Part shown: positions 8,491-11,046 of the stretch, in pieces | Layout: every line of letters starts with the position of its first letter | Numbering within the stretch: position 1 is the stretch's first letter | Assembly: GCA_014729315.1 (NCBI GenBank) | Contig: WJKD01000247.1 | Span: 1-11,046, forward strand | Reading direction: 5' to 3' | Origin: Promethearchaeota archaeon | Lineage (GTDB): Archaea; Asgardarchaeota; Lokiarchaeia; Sigynarchaeales; SOKP01 | Length of the DNA: 11,046 nt | Translations under genes and position numbers: made by a program | Notes under the pieces: model-generated | The model's database searches: none | What the model was told of the DNA's origin: nothing | The model's input: only the letters and a program-made list of their open reading frames with translations

Positions 8491-9532
8491 AGTTTTCAAA
8501 ATTGGAGATAATTATTTTATCTCCCTCTTTCAATCCATTGGCTTTATTAATTTCGACAAATTGATAATCATTATCTCCAATGATGACATCATGTTTTTCT
8601 ATTTTGTCCTTTTCAATTTTTAGCACATAAGTCTTGTCATTTGAAATTCTAATTGATTCAATTGGCACAATCAATTTTCTTTGTTCAGAATTAAAACTTA
8701 GCTCAACGCGAACTGTAATCCCGGGTTTAAAGAGAACCTTTTCTCTTGGTTTTATTTTAAGATATGTCCAGCCATTTTGTATAATTTGTTCTACAAAATT
8801 TACTTCGCCCTTTATTGTTGTTTTAACATTATTTTCAGTATATCCAATTATTAAGGTTTCCTGTCCTACTTTTACTCGCAATGCGTCATCTTGATTTACC
8901 TTTGCCTTGACAATCATACTATCAGGACAGATTAGAGTCCCCAATTTTTGTCCTTCGTGAAGATAATACCCATTTTCAATCGGAACATCAAACAAAATAA
9001 CGCCGGAAAATGGAGCTTTAGAAATAGATTTATCAATCCTGTTCTTTTGCATAACTAATAATTTTTTATTTATGGTATGCATTTCTTCTAAATCTTCAAT
9101 TCTCAGCAGCGTTTCACTTAGTTTTTGTTCTGAAATTTGGTTTAACTTTGATAATCTTTTATACCTTTCTAATTCTTCTCTTGCTAATTTAATTTCTAAC
9201 TGTGTTTCTAATAGTTTCTGCTTTGCCAATAAATATTTTTCCTGCTGACTGGCAACATCCATTTTCAAAATTGCGTTTTCCTTATTTATGTATTGTCCAT
9301 TAAAAACGCATAACTTTTCCACAGATCCTGATAAATCAGATGTCAATATTTCCTTTTTAGTGGACTCAACTTGACCCAATATTGAAATAGTTCTGCACAG
9401 TTTAGCGTAATTCACAATCGCGACATCATCTGCATACATAGGCGTAGATTCGGAAAGTTTCATTGCTACAAAAAGCAAAATTATCAATATTAGTAAGATT
9501 AACAATGATGTGTGCCAATAGTTAATCTTCAT
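8471..9532 (-). CDS. Periplasmic adaptor (membrane fusion protein) of the HlyD/MacA type
   Basis: A 353-residue adaptor that would link the inner-membrane permease to the outer-membrane channel. An N-terminal anchor helix (about residues 8-24) holds it in the inner membrane; there is no lipobox. The two halves of the lipoyl domain lie at about 62-92 ('SGSVEKLCVFNGQYINKEN') and 170-203 ('ISKAPFSGVILFD ... GQKLGTL'), with an alpha-helical coiled-coil hairpin between them (about 93-168, rich in Lys, Glu, Leu and Gln). A beta-barrel domain (about 205-280) and a membrane-proximal domain (about 283-342, 'NGLKEGDKIIIS') follow. This order and length match MacA-type adaptors. The ATG overlaps the TolC-like gene by 11 bases and its own end overlaps the permease by 20, so the three are one translational unit. 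Confidence 0.9.
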   Translation of the reverse strand: MKINYWHTSLLILLILIILLFVAMKLSESTPMYADDVAIVNYAKLCRTISILGQVESTKKEILTSDLSGSVEKLCVFNGQYINKENAILKMDVASQQEKYLLAKQKLLETQLEIKLAREELERYKRLSKLNQISEQKLSETLLRIEDLEEMHTINKKLLVMQKNRIDKSISKAPFSGVILFDVPIENGYYLHEGQKLGTLICPDSMIVKAKVNQDDALRVKVGQETLIIGYTENNVKTTIKGEVNFVEQIIQNGWTYLKIKPREKVLFKPGITVRVELSFNSEQRKLIVPIESIRISNDKTYVLKIEKDKIEKHDVIIGDNDYQFVEINKANGLKEGDKIIISNFENYENKLN

Positions 9533-10838
9533 ATTTCATAAGTTCCATTATTTTTCCACTTTCTAATAAAATATTCAAATATGCAATCTGATATTCTTTG
9601 ATTCTTTCTATCCTTTGAATTTTCATGCTTAGAATATTTATCTTCTTATTTAGAAATAAAATAATTTCTTCAATCGGTGTATCAGGGCTTTCAAAAGAAT
9701 AAGATATTTCCATTGTTAAAGAATCAATTAGGGATGTGAACTTCTGCAATCTTTTTCGCAACAATTTCATTCGCTCAAAATTTATTTTTTTTGATTGTTC
9801 AACCTGTTGCTGCAAAATTTGGAACTCCAATTTAGACGCTAAATATCGTGAATTCGCCAATTCTGTCAGTGCCTTTTTCTCGCCGGAATCCCACAAAGGC
9901 CATCTTAGACCAATACCGACCACCCAACTATACCCGATAGAATATCTAAAATAAGTTTCCATCATTATTTGCATGCTGTTATGTCTTTTCGCTTGTTCTA
10001 ATATTATTTTATTGGCCCGAACTGCAAGTTCCGATTGGACTAAATTCATATCAGGACCAGCAAGATTATCACCTAATTCGAATTGTAGTTCGTTTATTTT
10101 TTGTAGTTCTATATTTTCATTTCTTTCAATATTTAAAATCAATTTCAGTTTCTCAATGTTCTGGTAATATTTCAGTTGCTCGGACAGCAGTTCATCCTCT
10201 ATTGTAAAATACTGTATATCAATTTTTTCCAATTTAGACTTGTCAATTATTCCAGCGTTATAATAATTTTTCAAATATTTTTTTGTATTTTCTAACTTGT
10301 GAATCTGTTCATCCCTGAGTTTTATTATCTCTTTTGAACAATTAGCGGAACAATATAGAATTGCTGTTTGATAAACCGTTTCTGTTTGTAATTGTTTAAC
10401 ATTATTTTGAGCAATTTCAGTATTAATTTTTTTCCCCTGCATTTCATAAAATGATTTTTTACTATCGTATAACAGCCAATCAACATAAACACCCCCTTCA
10501 CCATATATTAAAAAGCGTGAACTATATTGATCATTTGGGAGCAAAAATGTATTGCTCACTGGAAAACTTCCTTCAAACTGTGCTATCCCGGCATAACTTC
10601 CCAAATACACTTTTGGCATTTTTTTAGATTTAATCAACAAAACATCCATTTTTGCTTGGTTTAATTTATATAACGAAGCTTCTATGGCTTTGCAATTTTT
10701 AAGAGCCAGTTTCAAGCACTCCGTCAAATTCAATTTACTTTCTTTCGCAACTGATGAATTTCTTTGCAATAGAAGGATTATAATTACTAAGATTTTTAAT
10801 TTACTATGCTTAAGCATAAAATAACTAATGTTTATCAT
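9522..10838 (-). CDS. TolC/OEP-family outer-membrane efflux protein
   Basis: A 438-residue outer-membrane factor that would trimerise into a channel through the outer membrane and a periplasmic helical tunnel. Residues 1-31 give a signal sequence ('KLKILVIIILLLQRNSSVA'), and the mature part opens with 'LNLTECLKLALKNC', the usual start of the OEP fold. The duplicated halves are visible: 'VYVDWLLYDSKKSF' (117-130) and 'GLRWPLWDSGEKKA' (310-323) are the matching strand-to-helix turns, each followed by long Gln/Lys/Glu-rich helices. Length is normal for the family. ATG 10838 is chosen because AGAG lies 4 bases upstream; a TTG at 10850 would add four residues and an ATG at 10817 would remove seven. 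The 106 bases before it contain no promoter I could defend, so it may be read through from the upstream gene. Confidence 0.88.
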   Translation of the reverse strand: MINISYFMLKHSKLKILVIIILLLQRNSSVAKESKLNLTECLKLALKNCKAIEASLYKLNQAKMDVLLIKSKKMPKVYLGSYAGIAQFEGSFPVSNTFLLPNDQYSSRFLIYGEGGVYVDWLLYDSKKSFYEMQGKKINTEIAQNNVKQLQTETVYQTAILYCSANCSKEIIKLRDEQIHKLENTKKYLKNYYNAGIIDKSKLEKIDIQYFTIEDELLSEQLKYYQNIEKLKLILNIERNENIELQKINELQFELGDNLAGPDMNLVQSELAVRANKIILEQAKRHNSMQIMMETYFRYSIGYSWVVGIGLRWPLWDSGEKKALTELANSRYLASKLEFQILQQQVEQSKKINFERMKLLRKRLQKFTSLIDSLTMEISYSFESPDTPIEEIILFLNKKINILSMKIQRIERIKEYQIAYLNILLESGKIMELMKYED

Positions 10839-10944
10839 TTTTCTCTGCAAATTGTTCTCTTATATTTTGAGATGAATGAAATAGTAAAATGTATATTTAT
10901 AGCGCATAAAAAATTTTATCATATTCTCAGTGTATAATTTTTCC

Positions 10945-11046
10945 TCACAATTTGAAACTCATCCCAATCGATGGCAGAAATGGCAACATATAAATCGTCC
11001 GTCTTTTGGCAATGGATGTTGATTTTCCCTGTTGCTCAAGTTCATC
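10945..11046 (-). CDS. C-terminal fragment of an unidentified gene cut by the right edge
   Basis: The minus strand is open from the window edge to TGA at 10945-10947, giving 33 residues: an acidic/polar start ('DELEQQGKS'), then 'RRTIYMLPFLPSIGMSFKL'. It lies on the same strand as the rest, just upstream of the exporter genes, where the end of a preceding gene is expected. The hydrophobic, aromatic end could be the last strand of an outer-membrane barrel, but 33 residues are too few for a family call. Another minus-strand frame with an ATG at 11045 gives a 28-residue Cys/His-rich peptide and is a less likely alternative. Confidence 0.4.
   Translation of the reverse strand, partial: DELEQQGKSTSIAKRRTIYMLPFLPSIGMSFKL

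Noticed and set aside
10906..10919. Inverted repeat ATAAAA-AA-TTTTAT upstream of the TolC-like gene
   Set aside because: It contains only A and T with a 2-base loop, so it is neither a stable hairpin nor a convincing operator in DNA this AT-rich.
10851..10944. Promoter for the exporter genes
   Set aside because: Several TATAAT-like strings occur (for example TATGAT and TATAAA on the minus strand), but none is paired with a good -35 at proper spacing or with a Bacteroidota-type TTTG/TAnnTTTG pair. In such AT-rich DNA they are expected by chance.

Overview
The window is AT-rich bacterial DNA (about one third G+C by eye) with every recognisable gene on the minus strand, so transcription runs from the right edge to the left. 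Best support for lineage is the C-terminal FlgD-like / type IX secretion (T9SS)-type domain with its 'NYPNPF' start on a C25 (gingipain-family) peptidase. That combination is typical of the Fibrobacterota-Chlorobiota-Bacteroidota (FCB) superphylum and allied candidate phyla (Cloacimonadota, Marinimicrobia, Ignavibacteria and similar). I cannot place it more precisely. The organism is diderm, because TolC-type and periplasmic adaptor proteins are present.

Layout in transcription order, right to left. (1) 11046-10945: the last 33 codons of a gene that begins outside the window, unidentified. (2) 10838-9522: a TolC/OEP-family outer-membrane efflux protein. (3) 9532-8471: a membrane-anchored periplasmic adaptor of the HlyD/MacA type. 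(4) 8490-7243: a MacB/FtsX-type ABC permease without a fused ATPase. Genes 2-4 overlap by 11 and 20 bases and form a tripartite ABC exporter set; no ATPase gene is visible. (5) 7201-3761: a large C25 cysteine peptidase resembling PorU in length and domain order. (6) 3661-2498: a secreted beta-propeller protein with WD40-like (PD40) motifs. (7) 2469-1: an exported N-acetylmuramoyl-L-alanine amidase (Amidase_3) whose long C-terminal half, with two PPC-like repeats and a cysteine-containing region, runs off the left edge.

Gaps between the genes are short (27-106 bases) and none holds a convincing terminator, so one transcript could cover the whole window. All six main products belong to the cell envelope: an exporter that bridges both membranes, a surface or secreted peptidase, a propeller protein and a peptidoglycan hydrolase. 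The plausible common theme is envelope export and surface-protein processing, but only the exporter genes are tied together by tight overlap. No RNA gene, mobile element, CRISPR array or origin was seen, and there is no gene-free stretch over 300 bases.
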